This document shows positions 1 through 8,542 of a stretch of 64,000 bases of DNA, one piece after another. The DNA comes from Deinococcus metalli. Its GTDB lineage: Bacteria > Deinococcota > Deinococci > Deinococcales > Deinococcaceae. The first letter of the stretch is position 1. Each line of letters begins with the position of its first letter. The notes under the pieces are model-generated. The model saw nothing but the letters and a program-made list of their open reading frames with translations, searched no databases and was not told where the DNA came from. The position numbers and the translations under genes were made by a program. The stretch lies in NCBI RefSeq assembly GCF_014201805.1, contig NZ_JACHFK010000004.1:248001-312000 (forward strand). The letters run 5' to 3'.

Positions 1-434
1 CCGTCCTTGCTCTCCGCGATGAACTTGGGGTTCTTGACCGCTTCCCACGTGAACTTCACGTCGGCGGAGGTCAGGGGCTCGCCGTCGGACCACTTCACGC
101 CGCTCCGCAGGCGGTACGTGACGGTCATGCTCTTGCCGTCCGGCGCGATCTTGATACCGCCGTTGCGCACGGTGGGCACCTGGGTGGCGAGCACCGGCAC
201 GTAGTTCGCCTTGGCGTCGGGCGCGACCAGACCCTCGACCACCGCGGCCTGGACGTCACCGAGGAAGCCGGTGGAGTACACGTTCAGGGTGTCGATGTCG
301 TAGCCCAGGCCGACGGTGAGGGTGCCGCCGCGCTGCTGCGCCGCCGCCATTCCGCCCAGCAGAATGGCAGTCGCGGTGAGGGTGCGCAGGGCATTTCGGG
401 ATGCGGAATGCGTGAAACGGATGTTCCGGGACAT
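1..434 (-). CDS. ABC transporter periplasmic peptide-binding protein, N-terminal part (runs off left edge)
   Basis: This is the first 144 or so residues of a family 5 solute-binding protein (dipeptide/oligopeptide type). The ATG at 434 follows GGAGG with good spacing. Residues 1-33 form a signal peptide ending in AAAQ, with no lipobox Cys, so the mature protein should be soluble in the periplasm. The family signature region reads YRLRSGVKWSDGEPLTSADV, the usual substrate-lobe block after about 110 residues. The gene lies divergent from the peptidase gene at 631 and shares its regulatory region, which carries three copies of an IclR-like inverted repeat. The rest of the gene and any permeases lie outside the window. 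The family call is firm; the substrate cannot be told from this fragment. Confidence 0.9.
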   Translation of the reverse strand, partial: MSRNIRFTHSASRNALRTLTATAILLGGMAAAQQRGGTLTVGLGYDIDTLNVYSTGFLGDVQAAVVEGLVAPDAKANYVPVLATQVPTVRNGGIKIAPDGKSMTVTYRLRSGVKWSDGEPLTSADVKFTWEAVKNPKFIAESKD

Positions 435-505
435 GATGAAACCTCCACAAAATGGGGCAGTGATCAATCTCCACAGGGCCGACGGGTTTCTCGTGAAACG
501 CCTGA

Positions 506-535
506 ATTGTAGGGAGCATTGCAGCACAAAGTCAA
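506..535 (-). promoter_or_regulatory. Sigma-70 type promoter of the peptide-binding protein gene
   Basis: On the minus strand TTGACT (530-535) and TACAAT (506-511) are separated by 18 bases. This is one of the best matches to the housekeeping consensus in the window, and it sits about 70 bases upstream of the ATG at 434. Confidence 0.65.
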
Positions 536-551
536 CATCCGCTCAAGGCCA

Positions 552-602
552 ATTTCACGATGCGGAATGAGAGCAGGGCGAAGTCATTCCACGATCCGGA
601 AT
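552..602. promoter_or_regulatory. Tandem inverted-repeat operators, probable IclR-family sites
   Basis: Two sites of the form ATTYC-N7-GGAAT occur at 552-568 and 586-602. Their centres are 34 bp apart, so they lie almost on the same helix face. They also share the core ACGATSC between the arms. A third copy, ATTTC-N7-GGAAT, is at 393-409 inside the signal-peptide coding region of the divergent gene. The second site lies just upstream of a possible TACGCT -10 (609-614) for the plus-strand operon. The IclR regulator encoded at 1841 is the natural candidate ligand; that link is inferred from position. Confidence 0.5.
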
Positions 603-630
603 TTGCGCTACGCTTGGAGCGGAGGTCACA

Positions 631-1827
631 ATGCCCACCCAAGACATGACGGTCCAGGATCAGGAACTCGGCCAGCGCCTCACCGCGCTCACCATCGGCA
701 TGGATCAGCTCGAGCGCCGGCTGTCGCGCGGCCACGGCGTGCTCGACAGCGAGGGCCTGGTGCCCATCTATCTCGGCCAGGACCTGGTGCCCACGCCCAA
801 CTACCAGGACTGGGAGGAAGTGCACAGCGAACTCGCCGCGCTGGACGACGCCACCCGCCAGCTCGGCACCGGCCCCCGGCGCGCCTTCCTGGAGGACATG
901 CTGCGGTCCCTGCGCACCGCCGCGCGGCTGTTCGAGGGCGAGGAACTCAGCTTCAAGGAGAAGCTTGAGCAGCTCGTGGGCGTGCCGGCCGAACCGGTCA
1001 GCGACGACGTCATCCACGACCTGCAGGCGACCATCGACGCCCTGCTGGTGCAGGCCGGGTACGTGGACGGCACCCTCGCCCAGCGGGTGCAGCGCTGGGA
1101 GGCCGACGGCGCCGTCGCGGCGGGCGACCTCGGGAGCACCTTCACCGCCCTGATGCGCGAGGCCCAGGAGCGCACCGACGCGCTGATCTACCCCACCGGC
1201 GACTACACCATGGCGCTGAACGAGGTGCGCGGCGTGCCCTTCACCGCCCGCTGCAACTTCAACGCCGGCCAGATGGACCTGAATGTCGATCTGAACTTCA
1301 CCCGCTCGGCCCTCAAGCATCTGGTGTGCCACGAGGTCTTCCCCGGCCACTCCACGCAGCTGCTGTATACCCGCGACGCGGCCGAGCGCGGCGAGAGTAC
1401 CGCCGACGTGCTGCTGTGCACCGCCAACGCCGTCACCGGCTGTGTCCAGGAGGGCATCGGCGACCAGGGCGTGCACCTGATCGACTGGGTGGAGGACACC
1501 AACGACGCGATTCACATGACGCTGCGGCGCCTGCGCTCGTCGAGCGCCACCAGCGCCGCGTGGTACCAGATGGGCGCCGGCTGGAGTGAGGACCGGGTGC
1601 GCGCGTTCCTGGAGGCGTCGAGCTTCGGGCAGCGCGTGTGGATCGACGGCCGCATCCGCTTCGCCAGCTACAGCTTCCGGGGACCCTTCATCGCGTCGTA
1701 CTGGCACGGCGACGAGGCGGTGCGCACGGTGCGCGAGCGCATTCGCCCCGACCAGCGCGCGGCCTTTATCGAAACCCTGTACGGTCAGATGCACTCGCCC
1801 CGGAGCCTCATGATGTTCCAAGCGTGA
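631..1827 (+). CDS. DUF885-like zinc metallopeptidase
   Basis: A 398-residue cytoplasmic protein with the motif CHEVFPGHSTQ: H234, E235 and H240 form an HExxxGH zinc site like the HEAxPGH motif of the DUF885 peptidase-like family. A downstream QEGIGDQG block could supply a third ligand. There is no signal peptide or membrane segment. The ATG follows GGAGG at about 6 bases. It is the first gene of a likely three-gene operon with an IclR regulator (13-base gap) and an M24 hydrolase, and it diverges from a peptide-binding protein. Cleavage of an imported peptide or peptide-like compound is therefore the likely role. The protein is shorter than typical DUF885 members, and the exact reaction is unknown. 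Confidence 0.75.
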   Translation: MPTQDMTVQDQELGQRLTALTIGMDQLERRLSRGHGVLDSEGLVPIYLGQDLVPTPNYQDWEEVHSELAALDDATRQLGTGPRRAFLEDMLRSLRTAARLFEGEELSFKEKLEQLVGVPAEPVSDDVIHDLQATIDALLVQAGYVDGTLAQRVQRWEADGAVAAGDLGSTFTALMREAQERTDALIYPTGDYTMALNEVRGVPFTARCNFNAGQMDLNVDLNFTRSALKHLVCHEVFPGHSTQLLYTRDAAERGESTADVLLCTANAVTGCVQEGIGDQGVHLIDWVEDTNDAIHMTLRRLRSSSATSAAWYQMGAGWSEDRVRAFLEASSFGQRVWIDGRIRFASYSFRGPFIASYWHGDEAVRTVRERIRPDQRAAFIETLYGQMHSPRSLMMFQA

Positions 1828-1840
1828 GCACGAGACGACC

Positions 1841-2629
1841 ATGAGCGAAAACGTCCAGAGCATCGAGCGGGCCCTGACCCTGATCAACGCCATCGTGGAC
1901 GCGCAGCGCCCGCTGAGCATCGCCGAACTCTCGCAGGCGGCCGGGCTCGCGCCCAGCACCATCCACCGCATCGTGCAGACCCTGGCCGCCAACGGCTACA
2001 TCCACCAGGACCACGCCAGCAAGCGCTACGACATCGGCCCGGAGATCGTGGAGATCAGCCGCGCCCTGTACCTGCGCTACGACCTGGTGCGGCGCGTGCG
2101 GCCGTACCTGCAAGACCTCGTGGACCTCACCGGCGAGACCGCGCACCTGGCAGAGCTGTACGGCACCGGCGCCATGTACCTCAGCCAGCTCGAACCCCTG
2201 AGCATGGTGCGCATGTTCACCACGCCGGGGTCGATTGCGCCGCTGTACTGCAGCGACGTGGGCAAGCTGTTCCTCGCGGACCTGCCCCCCGCCCGCGTGG
2301 CGGACATCATCCAGAAGACGGGTCTGCGCCCGCGCACGCCGCACACCATCACCAGCGTGGGCGACCTCGAGGCGGCCCTCCAGGTCGTGCGCGAGCAGGG
2401 CTACGCCGAGGACGACGAGGAGCGCGAGATCGGCGTGCGCTGCCTGTCGGCCCCGATCCTCAACGGCGCTGGCAAGGTCATCGCGGCTGTGGGGATCGCC
2501 GGCTCCAGCGGCCGGCTCCTCAAAGAACGCGTGCCGGAACTCGCCACCTACGTCCGGCAGGTGGCGGACCGCGCCGCGACCGAGCTGATCCTGCAACCCC
2601 AGTCCGAACCGGAGGCCCACGGCTCATGA
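1841..2629 (+). CDS. IclR-family transcriptional regulator
   Basis: A 262-residue regulator. The N-terminal winged helix-turn-helix covers about residues 5-65 (AELSQAAGLAPSTIHRIVQTL is the recognition region). The IclR effector-binding domain follows at about 75-250, with the family blocks TGETAHLAEL, YCSDVGKLFLA and GVRCLSAPI. Such proteins bind inverted repeats as dimers or tetramers and respond to small aromatic, sugar or amino-acid-derived effectors. Its neighbours suggest control of uptake and hydrolysis of a peptide-like compound. Its stop overlaps the ATG of the next gene (ATGA). The ATTYC-N7-GGAAT repeats upstream of the operon are its most likely targets. Confidence 0.92.
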   Translation: MSENVQSIERALTLINAIVDAQRPLSIAELSQAAGLAPSTIHRIVQTLAANGYIHQDHASKRYDIGPEIVEISRALYLRYDLVRRVRPYLQDLVDLTGETAHLAELYGTGAMYLSQLEPLSMVRMFTTPGSIAPLYCSDVGKLFLADLPPARVADIIQKTGLRPRTPHTITSVGDLEAALQVVREQGYAEDDEEREIGVRCLSAPILNGAGKVIAAVGIAGSSGRLLKERVPELATYVRQVADRAATELILQPQSEPEAHGS

Positions 2630-3837
2630 GCGAGAGCACCCGCCTCGAAATCACCGCCGCCGAGCATGCCGGGCGCCGCGCCCGGCTCGCGCAGCGGCTC
2701 CAGGACGAGGGCCTGGACGCGATCTGCGTGTTCGGCCCGGTGCGCGTCGCGTACCTGACCGGCTTCCACTTCGCGGCGACCGAGCGCCCTGTGGGCGTGG
2801 TCCTGAGCGACACCGGCGAGGTGACGACGCTGCTGCCCGCGCTGGAGGAAACGCACTTTGCCCAGCAGTGCCCGGACCTGCCCGCCCCCCTGACCTACCC
2901 CGAGTACCCCGGCGGCGGCACGGGCCGCCATCCCCTGAGCGTGCTGGCCGACCACCTGCGCGCCCGCTTCCCGGCGGCGCGCCGCATCGCCGCGGACCAC
3001 GACGGCTACGAGAACCGCTGGGGCTACCGCGGCCCGGCGCTCTCCGCCCTGCTGGGCCAGCCGGTGCACCCCGGCCTGGAGCTGATCGACGACCTGCGCA
3101 TGGTCAAGAGCGCCGCGGAAATCGAGCTGATCCGCGAGGCCTGCCGCTGGGGCGATCACGCGCACCGGGTGATGCAGAACTCCATCGCGCCCGGCGCGAA
3201 CGAATTGCTGGTGTCGCACGGCGCCAGCCTCCAGGCCACCCGCGACATGCTCGCGGCGCTGGGCGAGCGGTACGTGCCCAAGAGCCGCGAGGGCCTGCCC
3301 GCCAACGCCATGTTCATCAGCGGTGCGAACACCGCGCACCCGCACGGCCTGCACCAGAGCGTGGGCGTGATGGCCGGCGACGTGCTCGTGACCGGCGCGT
3401 ACGGCACCGTGGGCGGCTACGAGAGCGAACTCGAACGCACCATGCACGTGGGCGACCCGACGCCCGAGTTCGAGCGCTACTTCGCGGCGATGCTCGGCGC
3501 GCAGAACGCGGGTCTGGCGGCGCTGCGGCCGGGCCGCACCTGCGCGCAGGTCGAGGCCGACGTGCGCGCGTTCATCGAGGACCAGCTCGGCATGACGGCC
3601 CTGGTGCGGCACCACACCGGGCACGCCTTCGGGCTGGAGGGCCACGAGCATCCCTTCCTGGACCTGGACGACCATACGCCGGTCGAGCCGGGCATGATCT
3701 TCTCTATCGAGCCGGGCCTGTACGTGCCGGGCCTGGCGGGCTTCCGCCACTCGGACACCGTGCTCGTCACCGAGACGGGCTCCGAACTCCTCAGCGTGTA
3801 CCCCCGCGAGCTGGCCGACCTGATCATTCCCGCGTGA
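2626..3837 (+). CDS. M24-family (creatinase-fold) hydrolase with degenerate metal site
   Basis: A 403-residue protein: an N-terminal creatinase_N domain (about 15-150) and a C-terminal pita-bread domain (about 160-400). In metal-dependent Xaa-Pro peptidases five ligands are Asp, Asp, His, Glu, Glu. By motif alignment with prolidase the positions here are G257, E268, H333, E362 and S376, so three of five are replaced. The segment GGYESELERT resembles metal-free creatinase and ectoine hydrolase rather than the GYxxDxTRT of prolidases. It probably cleaves a C-N bond in a small substrate without metal; the substrate is unknown. The start overlaps the IclR stop by ATGA. A paralogue of nearly equal length ends at 29912. 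Confidence 0.85.
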   Translation: MSESTRLEITAAEHAGRRARLAQRLQDEGLDAICVFGPVRVAYLTGFHFAATERPVGVVLSDTGEVTTLLPALEETHFAQQCPDLPAPLTYPEYPGGGTGRHPLSVLADHLRARFPAARRIAADHDGYENRWGYRGPALSALLGQPVHPGLELIDDLRMVKSAAEIELIREACRWGDHAHRVMQNSIAPGANELLVSHGASLQATRDMLAALGERYVPKSREGLPANAMFISGANTAHPHGLHQSVGVMAGDVLVTGAYGTVGGYESELERTMHVGDPTPEFERYFAAMLGAQNAGLAALRPGRTCAQVEADVRAFIEDQLGMTALVRHHTGHAFGLEGHEHPFLDLDDHTPVEPGMIFSIEPGLYVPGLAGFRHSDTVLVTETGSELLSVYPRELADLIIPA

Positions 3838-3841
3838 GTGG

Positions 3842-3890
3842 CACAGGCGTGAGGGTCGGCACGAGATCCGTGCCGGCCCTCACGCCTGTG
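3842..3890. terminator. Convergent terminator hairpin with a 22-bp stem
   Basis: Arms 3842-3863 and 3869-3890 pair over 22 positions (21 Watson-Crick and one G-T or A-C depending on strand) around a 5-base loop. It lies between the M24 gene and the convergent GGDEF gene and contains the GGDEF stop codon (3880-3882). No long T-run follows, as is common in high-GC genomes. Confidence 0.75.
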
Positions 3891-5310
3891 TGCGCGGGTG
3901 TGACGCGGGGACGCGGGTCTTCGCGCGTTTGTTCGCGTACATCCGCTGGTCGGCCAGCGCGAGCACCTCGGCCGCGCTCGGGGCCTCGCTCGCGTGCGCC
4001 ACGCCCACGCTGACGCCCACCGCCTGCCGGGCCATCACGGCGTCCTCGCCCGGCAGGGCGCTCACCTTGGCAGTCAGGGTGGCCAGGTCCTCGGGCGGCA
4101 CGTCACGCAGGATCAGGGCGAACTCGTCGCCGCCCAGGCGGTACAGAGAATCGCGCGCGAAGAACGTCTGGCGCACCACGCCGGCGAAGACGCGCAGCGC
4201 CTCGTCCCCCTCGGCGTGCCCGGCCCGGTCGTTGAGGCGTTTGAAGCCGTCCAGGTCCATCAGCGCCAGGCCGTAGCCGCGCCGCAGCGGGGTGGAGTCG
4301 AGCTGTTCTAGGGTACGGGTGAAGGCGTGGCGGTTCAGGCAGCCGGTCAGGGCGTCGTGGTTGGCAAGGGTATCCAGCGTGGTCAGGTGCAGGTGGCGCT
4401 CGGTGGCCGCCCGGACGGCACGCGCCGCGGCGGTCAGGAGCTGGCGGTCCTGCACGCCCCAGCGCTGGCCGGTGGCGTCGGAACCCAGGGCCAGCAGGCT
4501 GACGCGGGCGTCGCCCGGCAGGTGCAGCGGCAGCATGGCCCACCCGGGCCGCTCGCCCTCCGCCCGCGGGCCGGCGGGCAGGACCGCGCCCCCGTTCACG
4601 AAGGTCGGCTGCGACGCCGAGTGCGCGTCCCACAGCGGCGATCCGGGCCGGACCTCCGGAAGGTGGACGGGCCGCAGGCCCACGACGTTCGCGGTGACCG
4701 ACGAGTCCGGGCAGGTGGTCACGAGCATCAGCCCGCCCAGCGGCACCGCCCGGCGCAGCACCGCCTCGGCCGCCTCCGCCGCCGACACCGCCCCCAGCTG
4801 CCCGCGGGCGGACACCTGCGCCAGGTCCGCCATGACCTCGAGTTTCAGCTGGTCGGCGGCGGCCCGCCCCAGCGTCTCGTGCAGCAGGTCGCGCAGCTTC
4901 ACGATGGGTTGCAGCACCACCATCACCGTGCCCGTCAGCGCGAGGTGCAGCAGGACGGTCGGCAGGACGTGCACCGCCGGCGCCCCGAACCGCCGCGCCA
5001 GGACGTACAGGCCCGCACTCAGGGTCAGTCCCAGCAGCGGCATCAGCAGCGCGCGGCGCGGCCACAGCGCGCCGTACAGCGTGACCAGCGGCACCGTGGC
5101 GAACCACCCGATGCCGCCCCACGTCACCAGCATCATCAGCGTGACGAGCGCGGTCAGGATCAGCGCCCCGATCCACAGTTCGTTGGGCGGCACGCCGGCG
5201 TCCAGCAGGCCGGACGCGTGCGCGACGCGCGGATCATGGTCACCGCCCGGCCGCGCGCCCGTCGGTGATGGCGCGCTTCCCTGGCGTTGTCGGGTGACCG
5301 GGTGTGTCAA
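3880..5310 (-). CDS. Membrane-anchored GGDEF diguanylate cyclase
   Basis: A 476-residue protein. The best start is TTG at 5310, preceded by GGAGGT; the reading frame extends further upstream but without a ribosome site. About four hydrophobic segments (roughly residues 45-135) are followed by a GAF-like sensory region (about 160-310) and a GGDEF domain. The active-site motif RLGGDEF is intact near residue 392, so it should make c-di-GMP from two GTP. The RxxD inhibitory site five residues before the motif is absent, so product inhibition is not expected. Its 3' end sits inside the convergent terminator shared with the M24 gene. Confidence 0.9.
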   Translation of the reverse strand: MTHPVTRQRQGSAPSPTGARPGGDHDPRVAHASGLLDAGVPPNELWIGALILTALVTLMMLVTWGGIGWFATVPLVTLYGALWPRRALLMPLLGLTLSAGLYVLARRFGAPAVHVLPTVLLHLALTGTVMVVLQPIVKLRDLLHETLGRAAADQLKLEVMADLAQVSARGQLGAVSAAEAAEAVLRRAVPLGGLMLVTTCPDSSVTANVVGLRPVHLPEVRPGSPLWDAHSASQPTFVNGGAVLPAGPRAEGERPGWAMLPLHLPGDARVSLLALGSDATGQRWGVQDRQLLTAAARAVRAATERHLHLTTLDTLANHDALTGCLNRHAFTRTLEQLDSTPLRRGYGLALMDLDGFKRLNDRAGHAEGDEALRVFAGVVRQTFFARDSLYRLGGDEFALILRDVPPEDLATLTAKVSALPGEDAVMARQAVGVSVGVAHASEAPSAAEVLALADQRMYANKRAKTRVPASHPRTQA

Positions 5311-5488
5311 GGCCCTACCTCCACAGTTCTGAACGAGACTGTCCCCAGTCAAGCAGAGGTCGAGTGACGCTCTTCTTACAGGGCGCCGGGGAGGGCCGGC
5401 CCTGCCCACGCCACCGGACGATCCGGGCCGCCGCGAGGCGCACAGCCCGGAGTGTTGCAGTGACGTGTCCGACGGCAGCCCGGCCCTT

Positions 5489-6184
5489 TCACTTCAATGA
5501 TGAAGGAGCCGGTGGGTCGGCCGCGACCGTGGGTGGTGGAGCGGGCACCCGGCCCGAGAGGTCGGCGATGAGCGCTTCCAGCGCGTCGAGACCCGCCAGG
5601 ACCTCGGCGCTGGGCGTGGCGGCCGCCAGCCCGCGCTGGAGCAGCGCCGCCGCGCGTTCCAGCGGCTGGAGAACGTCCGCCGCGGCCGGCCGGGCCGTCT
5701 CTGCCGCTTCCGGGCGGCGGAACCGGTCCACCACGAGCGCGCTGACGTCGGTCAGCGCCACGCAGGTGGCGCGGCCCACGCCGGAGCGCGTCACCTCCAG
5801 TTGCACGTGACGGTGCGTGCCACCCGGCGGCCGCAGGTCCACGATCACGCTGGGCGTGCGGGGCACGCGCGCCGCGCCGTGCAGGAACGCCGTGATGTGC
5901 TCGGCCTCCGGCGAGGCCACCAGTTCCACCAGGGGCCGGCCCTGCAGGGCAGCGCGCGTGCGGCCCAGCAGCGCGCAGCCAGCCGGGTTGATCTGGACGA
6001 CCGTACCTGCGCCGTCCAGAAACAGCAGGCCCACGGGAGACGCGTCGAACCACACGTGGCGGTCGTGCTCGTCCAGCGGGGCGTCGGGGCCGTCACGGAG
6101 GCGCGGCGGCTTCCGGGCGGCAGTGGTGGTCTGGCTGTGTTCTCCCATCCTTCCCAGGAGTGGCGTGCGTCCAGTCCCGGCCAT
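5489..6184 (-). CDS. Stand-alone PAS-domain protein
   Basis: A 231-residue soluble protein with one PAS domain at about residues 40-155 (FDASPVGLLFLDGAGTVVQI is the typical start). An Ala-rich helical tail (about 165-215) and a Pro-rich end follow. There is no kinase, GGDEF or DNA-binding output domain, so it may act by binding a partner. The start is uncertain: ATG 6184 has a G-rich stretch upstream, and ATG 6148 is an alternative. It lies near other PAS, CheB and GGDEF genes, but its partner cannot be named. Confidence 0.75.
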   Translation of the reverse strand: MAGTGRTPLLGRMGEHSQTTTAARKPPRLRDGPDAPLDEHDRHVWFDASPVGLLFLDGAGTVVQINPAGCALLGRTRAALQGRPLVELVASPEAEHITAFLHGAARVPRTPSVIVDLRPPGGTHRHVQLEVTRSGVGRATCVALTDVSALVVDRFRRPEAAETARPAAADVLQPLERAAALLQRGLAAATPSAEVLAGLDALEALIADLSGRVPAPPPTVAADPPAPSSLK

Positions 6185-6266
6185 CAGGCGGCGTTCCCCC
6201 CGGAACGGCCCGCCCGGCGCCGGACGTGGGGACGGAATCGGCTGGTCGTCATGTCATGTGGTCTCC

Positions 6267-6557
6267 TCACGCGGACCCCGGGGTCCCGACGATGATGCGT
6301 GCGGCCAGTGTGCCAAGGTCGCTCCGACTGCCCGGGTGAAGGCTGACGCTGGTCCAGCCGTGGCGCGGCCGACCCACTCTCTGACTTGGGGGCTGCACGT
6401 GGTCCCAGGTCCGCGTGAAGTGCGGGTAGACGCCCCAGCAGAACGGCGGCGCGGTGGCTTGCCCGGCCCACTGCGGCGGCGCGTCGATCCGCTTCGCGGC
6501 GGCGTACAGGTCGCGCCGCTGGTCGACATGGTGGTCTGTCAGGTTGTCCTGGGGCAT
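6267..6557 (-). CDS. Small hypothetical protein
   Basis: A 96-residue reading frame starting at ATG 6557, with AAGGAG seven bases upstream. The sequence is rich in His, Trp, Pro and Arg, with no recognised domain, signal peptide or membrane segment. The good ribosome site and the absence of a better frame on the other strand support it. I do not recognise the family. Confidence 0.45.
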   Translation of the reverse strand: MPQDNLTDHHVDQRRDLYAAAKRIDAPPQWAGQATAPPFCWGVYPHFTRTWDHVQPPSQRVGRPRHGWTSVSLHPGSRSDLGTLAARIIVGTPGSA

Positions 6558-6981
6558 GCAGGCTCCTTGCATGTGAACTGGGCGAAGTGAGGACAGCGTG
6601 CCGGATGACGCGGGGCGGCAGATCAACGTTTTCTGAAGGTCGCCGCCACCCAAATGAACGGCGGATTGAGAGGACCGTGAACCAAGCTTCATCTGAGGCT
6701 CATGCATCTGGAACGCCGATGAGTGGTGGCGGAGTGCGGGTGCTGAGCACCTGGCGCGGGCTCAGCCCCTGTTGACCGCAGAAGATCTCTTGCAGGACGC
6801 GCCAGAGCGGCTCCTCTGTGGCCGGGTGTGCCTTGGATGAAGGCCAGTGAAGGGTCCTCCCATCTGACAGGACGTGCGGTTAAGCGGCGCTTGAGGCTTG
6901 GAGCACGCATGACCCGCGCGGGGTCTCCACACTGCGGGGCGGCAGGAACCACGCCGCGGCGTCCGCCGCCCAGGAGGCCGC
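6558..6981. other. Intergenic region without a recognised gene
   Basis: This 424-base stretch separates the small hypothetical protein from the Cys-rich protein gene. No frame combines a ribosome site with plausible protein sequence, and I see no RNA gene, repeat or strong promoter match. Confidence 0.4.
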
Positions 6982-7401
6982 ATGACCCATACGAACCGCC
7001 CGCTGCCGTCCTCCATTCCCGTGGTGTTGCCGGCCGTGCCGGACGCCCAGGCGGCCTGCGCGGCCGCGTGCCTCGACCTGCTGGCGGCAGGCCAGGCCTG
7101 CGTGGACAGCTGCCTGACCGAACTCGCCCACTACCCGCAGCTCGCGCCGTGCATCCAGGCGGTTCTGGACTGCGCCGACATCTGCGCGGCCACCGGCCGG
7201 ATGCTGGCCCGCCGCACGTGGGCGGACCCCTCGGTGCGCCGCGCGCTGCTGGAGGCCTGTGTGGTCGCGTGCCGCGCGTGCCGGGCCGAGTGCGCGATGC
7301 ATGCCCGCAACCTGAACCTCGACATATGTGCGGCGTGCGCGGACGCGTGTGCCCGCACCGCGCAGGCGTGCCACGCACTGTTGGGCGAGCAACGTGCGTG
7401 A
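6982..7401 (+). CDS. Cytosolic four-helix-bundle copper-storage protein (Csp / DUF326 type)
   Basis: A 139-residue protein with 15 Cys, most of them spaced three or four apart along predicted helices (AACAAAC, CVDSC, CADIC, CVVACRACRAEC, CAACADAC). That is the pattern of the four-helix bundle copper-storage family, whose core is lined with Cys that bind many Cu(I) ions. There is no Tat or Sec signal, so it resembles the cytosolic Csp3 group. The start ATG follows AGGAGG. No copper exporter or copper regulator lies next to it. The next gene, a CheB, begins 24 bases downstream and may share the transcript. Confidence 0.85.
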   Translation: MTHTNRPLPSSIPVVLPAVPDAQAACAAACLDLLAAGQACVDSCLTELAHYPQLAPCIQAVLDCADICAATGRMLARRTWADPSVRRALLEACVVACRACRAECAMHARNLNLDICAACADACARTAQACHALLGEQRA

Positions 7402-7425
7402 GCGCCGCGCCCGGCAGGCCCCCAC

Positions 7426-8442
7426 ATGATGAACGTGGTCGTGATCGGCGGGTCGGCCGGGGCGCTGGAGCCGCTGCTCCAGGTCGTCTCGGCACTGCCG
7501 GCGGATGGCCAGGCCGCCGTGCTGGTGGCGCTGCACCAGACGCCGGACGCCGCCGGGTACGTGCCCGCGCTGCTCGCCCGCAGCGGCGGATATCCGGCCG
7601 CGCATGCCCAGGACGGCGAACCCCTGCTCCCGGGGCGCGTGTACGTGGCGCCGCCGGACCATCACCTGATCGTCGGCGCGGGGCGGGTCGAGGTGCGGCG
7701 CGGCCCGAAGGAGAACGGATCGCGGCCGAGCATCGACGTGCTGTTCCGGTCCGCAGCGCTCGCCTACGGCCCCGATGTCACGGCCGTGCTGCTGAGCGGG
7801 GAACTGGACGACGGCACCGCCGGCCTGTGGGCGGTCAAGGTCTTCGGCGGGCACGCGCTGGTGCAGCACCCGGACGACGCGGCCTCCCCCGCCATGCCGC
7901 TGAACGCCGTCCGGTCCGTTCCGGTCGACCGGATCCTGCCGGTCGGCGCGCTCGCGGAGGCGGTGCGGCATGCGGCCTCTGCGCCCCTGGAGGCCAGCAT
8001 GCCCGATGTGGACCCGGAGGTGCGGCGGAGCCTGGAACTGGACGTGCGGATCGCGGGGGGCACGCCCGCGCTGGAGGCCGGCGTCCTGCGCATGGGCGAG
8101 GCCGTCGCCCTCACCTGCCCGCAGTGTCACGGCGCCCTGGTCGGCATCACGGAGGGACGCCACGTGCGTTTCCGCTGCCACACCGGGCACGCGTACTCGG
8201 CCGAGACCCTGCACGCCGAACTGCGCGACGCGACCGAGGCGCGGCTGTGGGAGGCCCTGCGCGCCCTGGACGAGCAGCGCATCCTGCTGGATATGCAGGC
8301 CCGCACCTTCGCCGCGGCGCGCGAGCCCGAGCGCGAGTTCGCGTGCCGCGCCGAGGAGGAGGAACTGGCCGCGTGGACGCCGGACCTGCGCGACCTCATC
8401 CGCGCGCTGACGGAGGCCGCCGCGCGCCGCGCCCAGCGCTGA
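7426..8442 (+). CDS. CheB-type methylesterase without receiver domain
   Basis: A 338-residue protein. The N-terminal CheB catalytic domain (about 1-190) carries the Ser of GGSAG (S10), the His of ALHQTP and the Asp region SGELDDGTAG, so the catalytic triad looks intact. The regulatory receiver domain of classical CheB is missing. A zinc-ribbon-like segment follows, with CPQCH and RFRCHTGHAYS (about 226-265), and then a helical tail. No chemoreceptor or CheA lies in the window, so the methyl-ester substrate is unknown. Confidence 0.88.
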   Translation: MMNVVVIGGSAGALEPLLQVVSALPADGQAAVLVALHQTPDAAGYVPALLARSGGYPAAHAQDGEPLLPGRVYVAPPDHHLIVGAGRVEVRRGPKENGSRPSIDVLFRSAALAYGPDVTAVLLSGELDDGTAGLWAVKVFGGHALVQHPDDAASPAMPLNAVRSVPVDRILPVGALAEAVRHAASAPLEASMPDVDPEVRRSLELDVRIAGGTPALEAGVLRMGEAVALTCPQCHGALVGITEGRHVRFRCHTGHAYSAETLHAELRDATEARLWEALRALDEQRILLDMQARTFAAAREPEREFACRAEEEELAAWTPDLRDLIRALTEAAARRAQR

Positions 8443-8457
8443 GCATCACGCCAGAAC

Positions 8458-8482
8458 CCGCGGGAGGGCTTCACCCGCGGGC
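8458..8482. terminator. Convergent hairpin between cheB-like and kinase genes
   Basis: Two CCCGCGGG arms (8458-8465 and 8475-8482) flank a 9-base loop in the 100-base gap between converging genes. The placement supports a bidirectional terminator. Confidence 0.5.
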
Positions 8483-8542
8483 CGGTCGGCGCTGAATTGC
8501 ACTGTGGCATGACCGCCACCGGCACGGCCCGCCGGGCGGACC

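Noticed and set aside
532..1992. 486-codon minus-strand frame over the peptidase gene
   Set aside because: Shadow frame of Gly, His and Val-rich composition; it crosses the operator region and has no ribosome site.
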